A stretch of DNA of 64,000 bases, taken from NCBI GenBank assembly GCA_031835245.1, contig JAVKOQ010000039.1, positions 124,001 to 188,000 on the forward strand, given 5' to 3'. The first letter of the stretch is position 1. Each line of letters opens with the position of its first letter. Position numbers and translations under genes: made by a program. The DNA comes from Balamuthia mandrillaris. Lineage: Eukaryota > Discosea > Longamoebia > Balamuthiidae. The notes under the pieces are model-generated. The model saw nothing but the letters and a program-made list of their open reading frames with translations, had not been told where the DNA came from and did not search any database. Below, piece by piece: positions 40,984-54,036 of this stretch.

Positions 40984-43900
40984 GGATAACTATTAGAACA
41001 AGTAAACAAAAGAAAAAGCAAATCGCGAGGCGCCTCTTCAATAGATAATGAACTGAGGAAAAGAAAACAAACCAAACCAAGTGGAATCATAAACCAAAGA
41101 AACATCAGTAATAGCATAACATTTGCCAGGTTGCATGGCGGAATAGTTTCGAAGAAGAGCGGCATTGTTAAAAACTTCAAACTCCACGACAACATTACCT
41201 CGAAGCTCATTGAAACTTAAGGACAAAGTTTCTTTCTCAGCATCTCGTACAAGAGACAAGGCGCGAATGGTGAAACGACAATAGGTTGGTTGTTTAGAGG
41301 ATCGTTCAGTTGGTTGTTGTGCCGGTGAAGAAGTAGGCGGAATAATTGAAAGACTGCGAGGTCCTATTGCTTTTTGTACAATCTTTTTTGTGTGTTGTAG
41401 AAACAGAATCAGAAGAGAAGACAAGCAAGGGGGAGCAGAGAAGAGAAAGAGACAGAGAGAAGAGCACACGCACGAGAAGAAAGATAGTTTCCTTTGGTCG
41501 GAGATGTTCAGGAATGTAGCTTTGTAAATTCCAAGAAGCAAACGCAGACGAAAACGAGGAAACAGAAGGCATCATCTTCTTGCTCTTCTTCGTCTCCAAA
41601 AATGTAACTATTCCAGTTTTTGCCCGGTTTCGCGTTATAGCTTTCTGAAATGTTGATTGCAGCAAAGAGGTAGAAGTCGTATCTTCTTGTTTACTACTGC
41701 GATTCCCTTCCGAGGGTGCGGCCAGACAAAAGACTCCATCGCTTTGCATCTTGAATTGTAGGAAGTACCGCACTATGACAGGAGTAGGACAATGGTCTTT
41801 GTTTGGTGTTGGATGTAACGAAGAGTGTTGAATGACAATCGTAAAGTCTCGGATGAACAACATTGTTCCAGCAGAGAGATGGCAGAGGTCCACCCCTTTA
41901 GCATCCACCGCTATAGTTCCAGTGTTGTCCTTTAGCTCTAAACCAGCCGATAGATCGCCTTGTAGATGCCCAACTATTATCCATTTCATTCCCAATTCTG
42001 TTGACGACACCGCTCCTGAAAGTCGATTTTGTTAGAATGAGGAACGTATACATAGACAGAGAAAGAAGGTACGTTGGTTGATCCGCAAAGCTTCTAGCGA
42101 ATAATTGTGATGAGAAGAAGAAGAAGAAGAAGAAGAAGAATAAGAAGAAGAAGAAGAAGAACAAGCACAAGAAGAAGAAGAATAAGAGGAAGAAAAGGAA
42201 GAAGAAGAACAAGAAGAAGGACATAGTTTGGTCTCTATGTATCGCTGTAACTGCGCGATGGTGGGAAGTTGGGTAGCAGCGATTGGAATGGGACGAGCTA
42301 TCTGACAGCATTGATGATGGTGCGTGAACTCGCTCCAAATATTCCGTTGATAAGGTGTGAAGGGTAATAATGATGAATGTAACAACCACCACAATATACC
42401 TTCTGTATGCTTACCCTAAGTAAAGAACAACGTCAGAAGAGAAAAAGTGAGATGAGAAAGACAAATAGATAATACGTTGCGACCCAGAATAAGCTTATTG
42501 TTATGCCCCACTTTTTGCTGCAATTGTTCATAAATCCGTATAAGCCTTCAAAGGAGAGAAGAGAGAGAGAGAAAGAGAGAGAAGGAGAAAGAGAAACGAC
42601 GAAATAGAGAGAGAGATTAGCGTAGGTTTAAGAAAAAAGAAAAAGATAAATAGAAAGCACAAACCAAGAAGTGGTTACAAGATTACTTTGTAGGAAGTAC
42701 GGATAAAAGGGGCTTCGTTGTAACAGCAGTGGTAGGAATGGTTCATTCCACGGTGAGAACGAAACCACCTCCAAATGTCCATAATTACACAGTCCAAAAC
42801 CCTCAAACAACACTTGAATCTCTTCTTGTTCTGCATCTCTTTCTTCGAATGGAGTGAAGCGAGGTAAGAACAGAAGATGTGCGTTGTGCAGCGCTATTGT
42901 GGTGCCTACACGTAACCCTCTGCCAAAGTTGCGACAGTGGTGATGTGTGAGGAAGAGTCGTGCTGTTTTTGGGGTTGTTGGTGGGACGGATGTTGAATCA
43001 TCTGTCGTTTGGGCTAACTCGACTTCAAAGACTCCGTGTCGCAGATATGCTGTTATTCTTCCAACAAAGGGTTCGACTCTTTTTTCTATGTCGGCTTCCT
43101 CTTCTTCCTCTTCCTTTTCTTTTCCTTTATCTTTGGTTTTGGAAGAAGAGGAAAGAAAAACGATTCGGGTGGCTTTGCTAATCACCCAACATGCTTGCTT
43201 CCTTCTTTTTTGTTGAGCTTGTTGAAGACGAACATTCTCTCTCATAGCAGAATAACAGGGTGCAGCAAACGTCATCGTTTGTTCTCGTAAATGAGTGAAG
43301 AGCATGACTTCGTTCGGTCGTAGAAAAGGATGCCACCGAAGTCCGTGCCTATCCGTAAATACCAACAGCAATCGTTTGTTCTCCTGACCTTCTTCCATGT
43401 CAGAAAGTTCTACCAAAAAGCTGCTGGAGTTGTTGTTTCTTCTGTCGTTGGTGTCGTTGTGGGTAGGATGGTGAGAGATCACGGGACTAATGGCACTTAT
43501 TTTGCCCATCACATGAACTCGTTTTGATTCTTTCTTGGTGGTATTATTGTAGGTTTGTTTCGTTCCGTGTTGTTCTTCGCTTTGTTGTTGCAAAACTTGC
43601 GACACAGTAGACCAAAACGGGACTTTCTTCTTGTTTCTCTTTCTTTTCTTGTTGTGGATTGTTTTGTATTTCTGGCCTTCATCCAATAGACTGACACGCT
43701 TTGGAAGAGGCCAAAGCGGCACACAACGTGCGACTTCCAGATATCCTTCGTCTTTTAGTTTCTCTTCTCTCACTTGTTCCTCTCCTTTCTCAGTCTCTTT
43801 CTCTTTCTCCTTCCCTTTCTCCTTCTCTATTAGTTTTCCTTTGCCTGCTCCATTGTCGTTTCGTTCGTTTTGTCGATGTGAGGAAGTAGAAGTCGAAGAG

Positions 43901-45045
43901 GTTGATGCAGGAACATAAGTCCATGAGGTGAGCAACAACAGTTGATCCAGGAAACAGGGATTTGGCCGAAGACATTCACAACTCAAACTACCCGTTGCAT
44001 CTCTTAGTATAAGTTGAGAAGCAGAGGATGAAGGTGAAGAAGAAGATGATAACGTGGCCAACACTAACAAATGTTTCAAAGGGATGAGGCGACGAGGGTG
44101 AGGAAGAGAAGAACACGAAGAAAGAGTGGATGTTTCGTTGCTGCTGCTTTGTTCTGTCCTTCTCCTTCTTCGTTTGAGACTAGTTCTTCTTCGTTTACTT
44201 TTGTTTGTTGGCGTGTCAAAAATGGCTTTACGTAGTGGAGAAGAAGCAGCAGAGTTGGAAGCAGAACAGTGAAGTGGCGGAAAAGGAGAATGAAGAGGAG
44301 CTGTAGTAGATGGAGAAACGGACGAAGGAGAAAAAGATGCAGAAGCAGCCGAAGCAGGAAACGAAGGAGATGGAAGAAGAACGAGAGGATTAAAAGGAGA
44401 TGGAAGAGCAGAAGGCAATGAAATAGGTGAAAGCGGGGATAGAGGTGGAGGAGGTTGCATCGAGGTGGAAGAAGAAGAAGCAACGTTGTTTGAATCCAGA
44501 AAAGAGAAGAGAGAGGAAGAAGTCAGCGGAGGGAATTCTTGTCGACACGATGAAAAATGTGAAGCCTCTTGCTCTTGCTGTGGCGGTGGAGGCGGAGAGG
44601 AAGAAGAAGAGAAGGAAGTATCCGCCGAAGAGGATGAGAGCAGAAGAGAATCGTCCGCACCGTCTTCATCGCCATCCGCTGCCACTTGCTCCTCCTCGTT
44701 CTCGGAGAGAAACACCTGCTCCAAAGAGGAGGACACAAAGACAGGGCACCGTTTCAGCTGCTCCATCGAAACCAGTTGCAAAGAGATAGGGAGGCAGGAA
44801 AACTTTTCTCCCTCTTCTGGTTCTTCGCTCAAAGCCGCTCTTCTCTCCTCCATCAACCGAAGAAGGAGCTGCTGACACGCTTGCAAACAAGAGCGAGTAG
44901 CGGTTGTTTTTGGAAGGTCTAGCGTTTGTTGCACGGTCACAAAGAGATGGAGGAGCCATTGCTTCTCTCTGGACACCAACTCGGAGGCCTCGCTGAGAAC
45001 GGTGGTTGCGGTCCACCGCACCAATTCCCCAAACTCTTCCTCCAT
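38951..45045 (-). CDS. CTC1: CST telomere complex subunit CTC1
   Basis: CTC1, with STN1 and TEN1, binds single-stranded telomeric DNA and recruits Pol alpha-primase for C-strand fill-in. The large first exon (45045 to about 42650) gives LILRDATGSLSCECL then LLLLTSWTYVPAS; human CTC1 has YVRDNTGVLSCELI then PRWSYLPPA. Next come YLEVARCVPLWPLP, GLRWHPFLRPNEVMLFTHLR and FGRGLRVGTTIALHNAHLLF, all in human order. Later exons hold further OB folds (WIIVGHLQGDLSAGLELKDN, CSFLLECLLLSKKNEQG). A C-terminal RPA70-like zinc ribbon follows: RCKSCRHEVNREGLCGGALC, then CTIDDGSAQAYLYLYDHA. The first exon has long Ser- and Glu-rich inserts. The total is about 1,500 residues against 1,217 in human. About twelve exons. 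Exon joins in the middle are not all resolved. Confidence 0.85.
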
Positions 45046-45231
45046 CCTTTCTTTCTTTTTATTTTTACGTTTTCCTGGAAATTTTTTACCGAAAAAGCAA
45101 GAATGTTACCTATGCCGAGAATGATAATAATGCTTGGAATTTATCTGAAGAGAGAAGAGAAGAGAGAGGAGAAGAGAGAGGAGAAGAGGAGAGAGGAGAG
45201 AGAGATGAGAAGAGAGGAGAGAAGATAGAGA

Positions 45232-45266
<35 letters not shown>

Positions 45267-45446
45267 TCATAAACAACAACAATACGAAACACGTGGATGG
45301 CAGCACTTACAAAGCTATAGGAGGAAGAAATTAAAAGAGCTTGTTGCAAGAAAAAAAAATTAAAATAAATAAGTTGGTGCTGTGCTTCTCTTTACATCTT
45401 GTGGTTGAGGAAGAGCGGGAGCAGAGAGAGAGAGAGAGAGAGAGAG

Positions 45447-48400
45447 TTAAGGAATGATCCAAGAAGAGACTTCAGAGTACCAGACGTAAGTGGCTGGAAG
45501 AGCCCACGATGGGAAGTGCATTAGGTACATGAGGCCTTGCTCCGTTGGGACAAGATGGACGCCGCCTATCTCGAGAACGACTTGCTGCGGTCCTTTGAAG
45601 GTCAGGGAGAGGTCCCATTGGGTTATGTTGTGTCCTCCTACATGTCGCACGAAATAGTGACCTGTATTTTTTTGTTTGGTTAACAAGACAAAGATAAGCA
45701 AGACAGTGATTCCGGTGATGAGAAGAAAATGAGCAATTAGAGCGAAAGAAGCAGAAAATAAAGTCGAGTTTTCACAGGAAAGAAAAGAACGATAGAAAGA
45801 AAAGAAAACATACCAAGAGGAGCAGGGGGAAGCTCCGGTCCCAACGACCACGATACCAGCGTTTGATTCTCGCTGTCGTCTATCCACAAGGAACATATCT
45901 CATATCCCTCATAATGAAATCTCAGCTCCAACGTCCTTTCATTGGTCTCCGGACGATAGACATCCTCCAAAAGCTCCAACCAAGGATGCTTTCTCTCCGG
46001 CACCGGCTTTCTTTCTCTCCGGATGTACATCTTTCGGTCTAAAGCACGACGCAAGGTCTGTGGAGAGTTAAAGTCCACAGAAATGTCGTGAAGATGGCCG
46101 TCTGTGTCTTCTCTGTCTTGAACGACGAAAAGATGAGGCGAAGGAAGAGGAACTGGTATGGAAACAGCAGAAATGAAGGAAGAGAACGGATAGATGGAGA
46201 CAAAATCCAATTCGGTGTCCTCTCGGGAGTAGTCGTGGTGGCTGTCGAATGCAGAAACGCGTTTGAGTTCTTCTTTGAGCTCTAACTTTTTGGTTGGGTC
46301 CAGTTTTGAAACAAGCGATTTAACTGACAAGCTATCAACCCCTCCCACCAATAATACGCTCTTTCCTACAACGTTCTTCGGTGTCGTTCCTTCAAACTGC
46401 AGAAGATCATCTTCATAGACGGTAGAGGAATCTCTTTGTCGTTCTTCTTTAACGAAAGCACCAAACGAAGAAGAAGATTTGGTGAGAGTGAATGGAGGAG
46501 GTCGATACGTGTGTTGAATGATTAAACGCTTGGGAGTGGTGTCAGAGTAAGGAGACGTGAAAAGGGCAAAGAGAATAGTCGCCAAGCAGACAAGAAGGAA
46601 GAGCTTGAGCACGGGTTTGGGATTGCCAGCTTGAAGGAAGAAAAGGAGTAGAGGAAAGCTGATTAACGCGGTTAAGAAGCCGATAAGTCCTCCTATCACT
46701 AGGTCGGCTGGAACAGCAGCTCCCGTTCTTAGTGAAATAAAAATGCCAAGTTAGATTGTGAAAAGAGGACAACAGAAAAGAAAGAAAAAATGAAATTGCT
46801 ATAAAAGACAAGCAAAACAACTCTCCTCACAAGAACGAGTTCAACGAACCTTCCCATTAAAGGGATAAACATGGTCAAAACGATGAATGCGCAATAAATA
46901 CTGGAAATGGTGGGAAACAACACCGCCACAAACCCATAAATAACGTTTCTTGTTGTAGTTCGTTTCTGTTCCTTTTCCACCCTCTTCTTTCGTTCCGTTC
47001 CAACCGTTTCGATAGTGACCGTTGGAGCTTTGTCTCGCAGAGCGCAGATCAAATAGTCGTAGAGGAGATCGACGACAACGCAGCCAATCAATTGAAAGAG
47101 CAGAAGCACCATCCAAAAGAATGCTGACTGAATTCCGGCTAACGTGAGAGCAGAACAGATTACCACGTAAAACAAGAGAATGGAATGCCGAATGAGACGA
47201 TTCAACGCAGCTGAATTGTTTCGTTGTAGAATTGTCAGGTTGTTCTTCTTGGCTGAATCTCGAAGAATCCAGAAATGAAGCGTTGCAATCATGCCAAGGA
47301 GAGCAGGAGGCCCGTAGAGGGCGGCCGAAAGCCATGGAGTAGAAAACCAGGAGAGAGGATGCACGAAGAGCATGAAGAGAGCGATGGGGAGAGGAGTCAG
47401 AACGGCGGCCAACCAAGTGAGAGAGAGTCGAGCAGTAAAGCTGAATTGAGAGAGCAAGGAAGCTGTTGGGAAGTGACGACGAGCGAAGTCGCTGCTGCTG
47501 TTGAGATAGGTAGGAAGGATGGTGGAAGAGAAGTAAACGTAGACAATGGCCAACAGGGAGAGGCCAAGGTTAAGCACGATTGCGAAGTTAGCGGGATACA
47601 TAATGAGGAATCCTGAACGAGAAAGAGCAGCGTTAGATAACTAAGTAAATGAGAAAGAAGGATCAGGAGAGGAAAAGAGATACCAAAGATTTCAAAGAAA
47701 ACATCAGGAGAAGAAAAGGTTGGGCGCTTAAGGCATCCATCAGACAGCTCCTCAGAAGTAAGATAGCGTATCATTCCTAAAGTATTATCTCCCATATGTT
47801 GCATGCTCCCCGGAGTGAGCATATCGAGATTATCTAAACTCGTGTGATAGACATAGCTTTTTTGTTGTTTACATGGCATGGATAAGTTTCAATGCATAAA
47901 TATGAAAATAACGTTTTTTACCCGTTCTTGTAGAAAGCTGTATCTAAGCCAGGTTTGTTGCCAAAGTCGCGAAAAATGCGAAAGTCGGTATCACTAGGGA
48001 TGATACCAGAAGAAAAGATCTCTTGCGCCTTTGTTTATTTGTAAAGCATAAGAGAGAGAGAAGAGAGAAGAGAGAAGGGAGAAAGAGAGAAATCATGAAA
48101 ACAACTATACCAGCACGCTACCGTGGGGATACTTAGCGGATAAGGCGTAGGCTCTTGCAAGTTCTTTAGAGCCAACTTGAAACAGAGTGGAGGAGCCACC
48201 TGCGCCCGCAGCTTCCAAGTTTATAACTGCCCCAACGCTTAGCGCATTTGTAAGTTAGCATATAGGTATCAGAATAGCAAAGAAAGACGTAGAAAAAAAC
48301 CTGTCAGCCCAAGGGTGTTGGGACACAAACGCATGTGAGCCTTGAAGCAAGGACTCCTCAGCTCCGTTCAACAGGAATATCACGTCGTAATCGAGTGGTG

Positions 48401-49479
48401 GCTCCCATAGTAAGTTTCGGATCATTTCGAGACAGTTGGCAACTGCCACGCCGTCATCCGACGCACCACGTCCTCCCAACCCAGAGTCGAAATGAGCATT
48501 CACAAGCAAACTTTCTTTGTTCTCTGTGTATAGAGGGAAGGTTTACAAATAAGAGAAGAGCACGAGGGAGAACAGGAGAGAGGATAGGGAAGGAGAAAAG
48601 AAAGAGAAATACAAAACTTGAATGCAAGGAAGGAACGCGAACAACAATGTTGGTCACCTCCGAGTAGTGGTTCGTGAAGTAGCTGTGTATGAACAGAAAG
48701 AAGAAAGAGCCGCTGCCCTTTTGAACGTCAATCGAGAGCACACGGCCCATCAGCTTCGCCTCGTCTCTCCTCCCTTCAAAGCTTTTACATCTGTCTTCGT
48801 GAGTCTTTTTTTGTTTTTGTTTTCGTCAGAACTAAAAATGTGAGAAGAAGCAAAGAGAAGAGAAGAAAAGAGAAGAGAGGAGAATAGGGCAGTGAGCAGT
48901 GAGCAGTGAGCAGTGAGCAGTGAGCAGTGAGCAGTGAGCAGTGAGCAGTGAGCAGCGAGGCAGCGAGACAACGAAACAGAGAAAGGAATCAAAGCAGAGG
49001 GCGAAGAACAAACCTGGCAATAGTCTTGTTCTATTTGAAGGATCTTGTCAAGAAGAAACCGAGCGGTATAAACGTCGTTGTTTTTGCTTCCCGGAAAACC
49101 TTTTTTTTTTTTCGTTTCAGGGTTTAATCGATCGATTTGTTCATATAGAAGAGAGTGAAAAAACATATAAAGAAGACGTACGAAAGCCAATCCGCTGGAT
49201 CAGTTCCTCCAGGTAGACGTACGCTCGGGCCTCCGAGAACTGGGAGAGGGGCACGTCCGCAGGGGCAGGCGCTGGCAGGAGCGAGTACTCGCGGTGCACG
49301 AACGCGCAGAGGGCGAGGAAGAGCAGGAGCAGGGCCAGGTAGAGCCTGAGCGTCTGCGCCAGCGTGACGGCCCCCCGCGGTGGGAGCTGCCTTTGGTGTT
49401 GCGCGTCGTGGTCGCCTTCCAGGTCCCCGCTGGCGCTGGAGGGGGAGGAGGGACTCTCTGCTATGCGTCGCTTTCGCAT
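45447..49479 (-). CDS. ERMP1: ER metallopeptidase 1 (M28 family, ERMP1/Fxna)
   Basis: ERMP1 is a multipass ER membrane zinc peptidase of the M28 family. An N-terminal helix ([19 protein letters not shown]) precedes the lumenal peptidase domain. The metal and catalytic residues are visible: [20 protein letters not shown] (His, Asp), [17 protein letters not shown] (catalytic and metal Glu), [17 protein letters not shown], and [20 protein letters not shown] (C-terminal His). The rest is several transmembrane helices (from [20 protein letters not shown]) and a lumenal C-terminal beta domain ending [15 protein letters not shown]. The start at 49479 ([12 protein letters not shown]) is preferred; an in-frame upstream ATG near 49620 would add a poly-Gln leader. 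About ten exons; one intron holds a 7 bp minisatellite. CGTGTCGTC inverted repeats lie 150-205 bp upstream. Confidence 0.9.
48889..48955. repeat. (GCAGTGA)n minisatellite in ERMP1 intron
   Basis: About nine tandem copies of a 7 bp unit, GCAGTGA. It is unlike the di-, tri- and hexanucleotide pyrimidine repeats that dominate other introns. Confidence 0.95.
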
Positions 49480-49628
49480 CTTTGTCTTTTTTTTTGTTTC
49501 TCTTTGGCCTATCAGCTGAGCAAAGCACTGCTGCTGCTGCTGCTGCTGGACTTTCGCTCCCCTTTTTTTTCTTCTGTCAATTAATGTCCGATGGACGTGA
49601 GACTGGATAGGAGAGTGCACATTGCTAT

Positions 49629-49684
49629 CGTGTCGTCTTGATAATCATGACGACACGGTAAATCGCGTCGTCAAGGACGACGCG
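49629..49684. promoter_or_regulatory. Two CGYGTCGTC inverted repeats upstream of ERMP1
   Basis: CGTGTCGTC and GACGACACG flank an 11 bp spacer at 49629-49657. CGCGTCGTC and GACGACGCG flank 3 bp at 49664-49684. The same 9 bp half-sites occur as an inverted pair upstream of the universal stress protein gene. Confidence 0.6.
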
Positions 49685-49733
49685 ATCTCTCGGGCTGCTT
49701 TGGGGAAGCCCAAGAGGAGCAAGCGAGACAGAC

Positions 49734-49738
<5 letters not shown>

Positions 49739-49788
<50 letters not shown>

Positions 49789-49811
49789 GAGAGAGAGAGA
49801 GAATGAGAGAG
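49739..49811 (-). repeat. (GA)n tract between Rap1 and ERMP1
   Basis: About 70 bp of GA on the plus strand, in the gap between the Rap1 stop (49971) and the ERMP1 start. It may lie in a 5' UTR intron of ERMP1 or in the Rap1 3' UTR. Confidence 0.9.
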
Positions 49812-49970
49812 ATGGAAAGGAAAGGCGCTTGGCATAACATGGAAGGGGAAAATTTTAACAATAAGACTAAATTATCATACAGCTGATGAGAGAGGAAGGC
49901 CACATATCAATATCCAAAACTTGCCGAACGAAGGACGATGAAAAATATAAAGAGGGAGGTGAGTGTGCTT

Positions 49971-51017
<1,047 letters not shown>

Positions 51018-52495
51018 TCAGTGGGCGTGGCGAGAGCGGGCGGTGATGAAGATTTCGTGCTTGGGGGAGGTGACCAAGCCAAAGACAGGTTCGGGAGGTT
51101 TTTGGCCGGGCGATGGCGTGATGTCGAGCCGTCGTAGCAAAGAGACCAAACAGATGCCTGCCTCCGCAAACGCGAAGCGATAGCCTGGACATACACGCTT
51201 CGCAATCACAAAGACACCATGGGTAAGTTTCCCTTTACTCAGTGCTCTCTCTGTCGTTCTCGCATGCTCTCGCGCTCTGAGTTGAAAAAAAGGTACCTTT
51301 CCAGCAAATCCAAAGGGAGAAAAGGCAAGGGGATGGCGTTTAGCACTCTCCTCCTTGCTGAATCGCGATGGGTCAAACTTTTGAGGCTCTGGCCAAATCC
51401 GTTCGTCTTGCAACACAACACCAAGTGCGAGTACCATCGGTGTCTATATGGACGCGCATGAGTTGGAATGAAGTCAAAGAATGAAAATATCGAAAAAATT
51501 AAGGCAAAAGAAGTATGGAGTACCTTTGCAGGGATGTGATAACCACCAACACTTATGTCAATGTCAGACTCCCTTGCAGCCCATGGAGCTAATACCGACT
51601 TTCTAAGAGACTCGTTTAATACCTGATTGAGAAGTCTTCGAAAATGAAATATGTTAGAATAATGCCATTCAAGAGAGAGAGAGAGAGAGAGGAAGCGAGA
51701 TGACATACTTCATTTGAGAAAGAGTTTCCACGGAGAGAGGTCGGTCGGAAAGGACATCATCTATCTCCTCTTGGAGCTTTCTTTGGAGAGAATGCTCTTC
51801 TGCCAGAAAGTAAACAGACCAAGCCAGCACTAAAGAAAACAAATAAAAAGGAACAGGATGCATAAGAAAATATTAACCAAAGAAAACATGAGAATGACCA
51901 CTGCGTACTGTTTCCAGTGGTATGAAAGCCACCCACAAGATAAGTGATGGCCTCTGAGAACAATGCCTGCTCGGAGCTGACCACTTGTGACAGAATTTCG
52001 ATAAAATGACCGCTTTCTGTTGGGTTTTTGCCTTCTTTGTCCACTATCTCCTTGATCTTCTGTTGCATGTACTTCAATGCTGTTGAAGAAATAATAAGAT
52101 GCAGCTTTGTCTTGAATAAGTGAAGCAGGATGAAGTACCCTCATCAAAATTCCTTTGCCGTGCAGAACCTGGTTCAGGGAAAGAACCATCCACTCGTTGT
52201 TCCATTTCGTGCCAACACTTGAACGATAACTTCGTTAGTAACTGAACGAGAAGCAGAGAAACACAAGAACAAAGAGAAGAAAACGAGGCGAAAACTTACA
52301 GTTTCGTAAGCCTGATAGATCTTTTTGATTTCTTCCTCATCTTCAAACGTCTTTCCAAAAGACGTCAGGAGAATGACCCGAAGCGCAAAGTCCATCATCT
52401 CGCTATGGAGAGGAATACTTCCTTGTTCTTTGCTCCATTTGTCCACCTTTTCTTTTGCAATCTGAAAACAGAACGAAAGTGTCTTTAATATATAC

Positions 52496-52536
<41 letters not shown>

Positions 52537-53259
52537 GGCACCTTTTCGAAGCACCAAAACAATTGTTTGATGGCTGTATGAGAGAATCCTCTGTCGAGAG
52601 TTTTTCTTCTGTCCTTTGCTGGCTGTCCATTTGCATATTGGATGCTGTCTTTGCCAATCAAAGGCTCAAACAAAGAAAACAACATAACTGAAACCGACAG
52701 AACGAGCCAAATAGAGTGAGAAAAAGAGGAAGAGGAAGAAGAAGAAGAGAAGATGAAGAAGAAGAAGAAGAAGAAGAAGATGAAGAACAACAAGAAGAAG
52801 AACAACAAGAACAAGAACAACAAGAAGAAGCAGAAGATGATGATGAAGAAGAAAATGAACAAGAAGGACAGGGAGAAGAACAAGAACAAGAACAAGAAGC
52901 ATGAAGCAGAACAAAGGCAGAAGAACAAAAACAAAGGGGTGTAGCAAATAGCGATAAGAAGGAACGAACCAGGCCTATCAAACAGCCTGTTTACTTGCTT
53001 CCAAAGCTCGGGTGACGCCAGAGAGACCACTTGACGGTCGCCCCACCAGAAAGCAGCCAAGTCGCCGTGGCTTTTGTGCAACTTCACCAGGAACTGGTGA
53101 AGACTGCCTGCCCGCCCAAGATCCCCCAAGTTACCAAGCCTTTTGTTGTACAAGTGGTTTCAGAGGACAACAGAAGTGGAAAAGTGCGAACGAGAGAAGG
53201 ACACAGATGGTGGAAGAGATTAGAAGCAGAGAACAAAGGAATACATGACACAACGAAGA

Positions 53260-53293
<34 letters not shown>

Positions 53294-53558
53294 CGCAAGA
53301 AAGAAAGTTACGTTGGGTCGGAAGGAGCGAGCCCAGGGAGAGGGCGTGCAGAACTAGCGCTGCCAAAGGGCGCAGCAGCGGTTCGGGTCCTGGCGGTGAG
53401 CGCCCCAAACAACTATTTCTCACGCTTTTGCACTCAGCAAACCACCACCATAAAAAAACAAACAACGCAATGCATGGTGGCCGCACCCTTTTCACAGCGA
53501 CGGTAAGAAGGACGAGCAAAAGCGTCCATGCGCCCACCAGCACCACACCCGAAGACAT
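51018..53558 (-). CDS. CYP20-like cytochrome P450
   Basis: P450 monooxygenases insert oxygen using a heme-thiolate iron; CYP20A1 of animals is an orphan without a settled substrate. The N-terminus has a membrane helix (VVLVGAWTLLLVLLTVAV), then PLPGLAPSDP and GRAGSLHQFLVKLHKSHGDL, which match the start of CYP20A1 (IPGITPTE; SGSLHEFLVNLHERYGP). The I helix is EAITYLVGGFHTTGN. The ExxR helix is LNESLRK, and the next exon has VLALGVVLQDERIWPEPQKF (human: LYALGVVLQDPNTWPSPHKF). The heme loop FSPFGFAGKRVCPGYRFAFAE has a normal FxxGxxxCxG pattern, whereas vertebrate CYP20A1 is degenerate there. About twelve exons; introns contain AACAAG and GA repeats on the plus strand. The gene diverges from the lipase gene. 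Confidence 0.82.
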
Positions 53559-54036
53559 CCGCTCAGAAAAGGGTCGAACAAATGCCTTTTTTTTTGTTGT
53601 TGTGTTGTTTTTTTCTTCTTCCTTTCGTTTAGTGTTTGGACAGCCAGCTTTGCTTAATAAAGACCCTGTGTGTGTGTGTTTTTCTTTTTTTCATATTTAT
53701 GGACTTTTGTGAGCAAACAAACCTTTAGCGTTGTTCGTGTTCCCGTTGGACTTGTCTCATCTCTCTCTCCCTCTCTCTTCTCTTCTCTTCACTTCACTTC
53801 ACTATCCCTCTCACTACATTTCATTCTCGCACATGCAAAATGCCCTGAAAGGAAGAAGAGCTGAACCGTGACGGGGGAGCCTTTTGTCCGCCGTAGTCCA
53901 CCCCTTCTTCCATGAAAACGAAATGGACATATTTCGGCCATTCAACGTTTCTTCTGCGGACCGGCATTATATTGGCAGATGGATACTACGGCGAGACAAT
54001 ATAGAGATCTATATTGCAAAGCACAAGGCGGTGACG
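53559..54036. promoter_or_regulatory. Divergent promoter, P450 / secreted lipase
   Basis: This 478 bp gap has T-rich and CT-rich stretches, a short TG repeat at 53668-53680 and no palindromes of the types seen in other gaps. An in-frame upstream ATG for the lipase could exist, but the chosen start directly precedes the signal peptide. Confidence 0.3.

Noticed and set aside
48889..48955. CRISPR-like or functional array
   Set aside because: The unit is only 7 bp with no spacers; it is a simple minisatellite in an intron.
52658..52981. Ser/Cys and Leu-rich frames at the AAGAAG tract
   Set aside because: They are microsatellite readings within a P450 intron.
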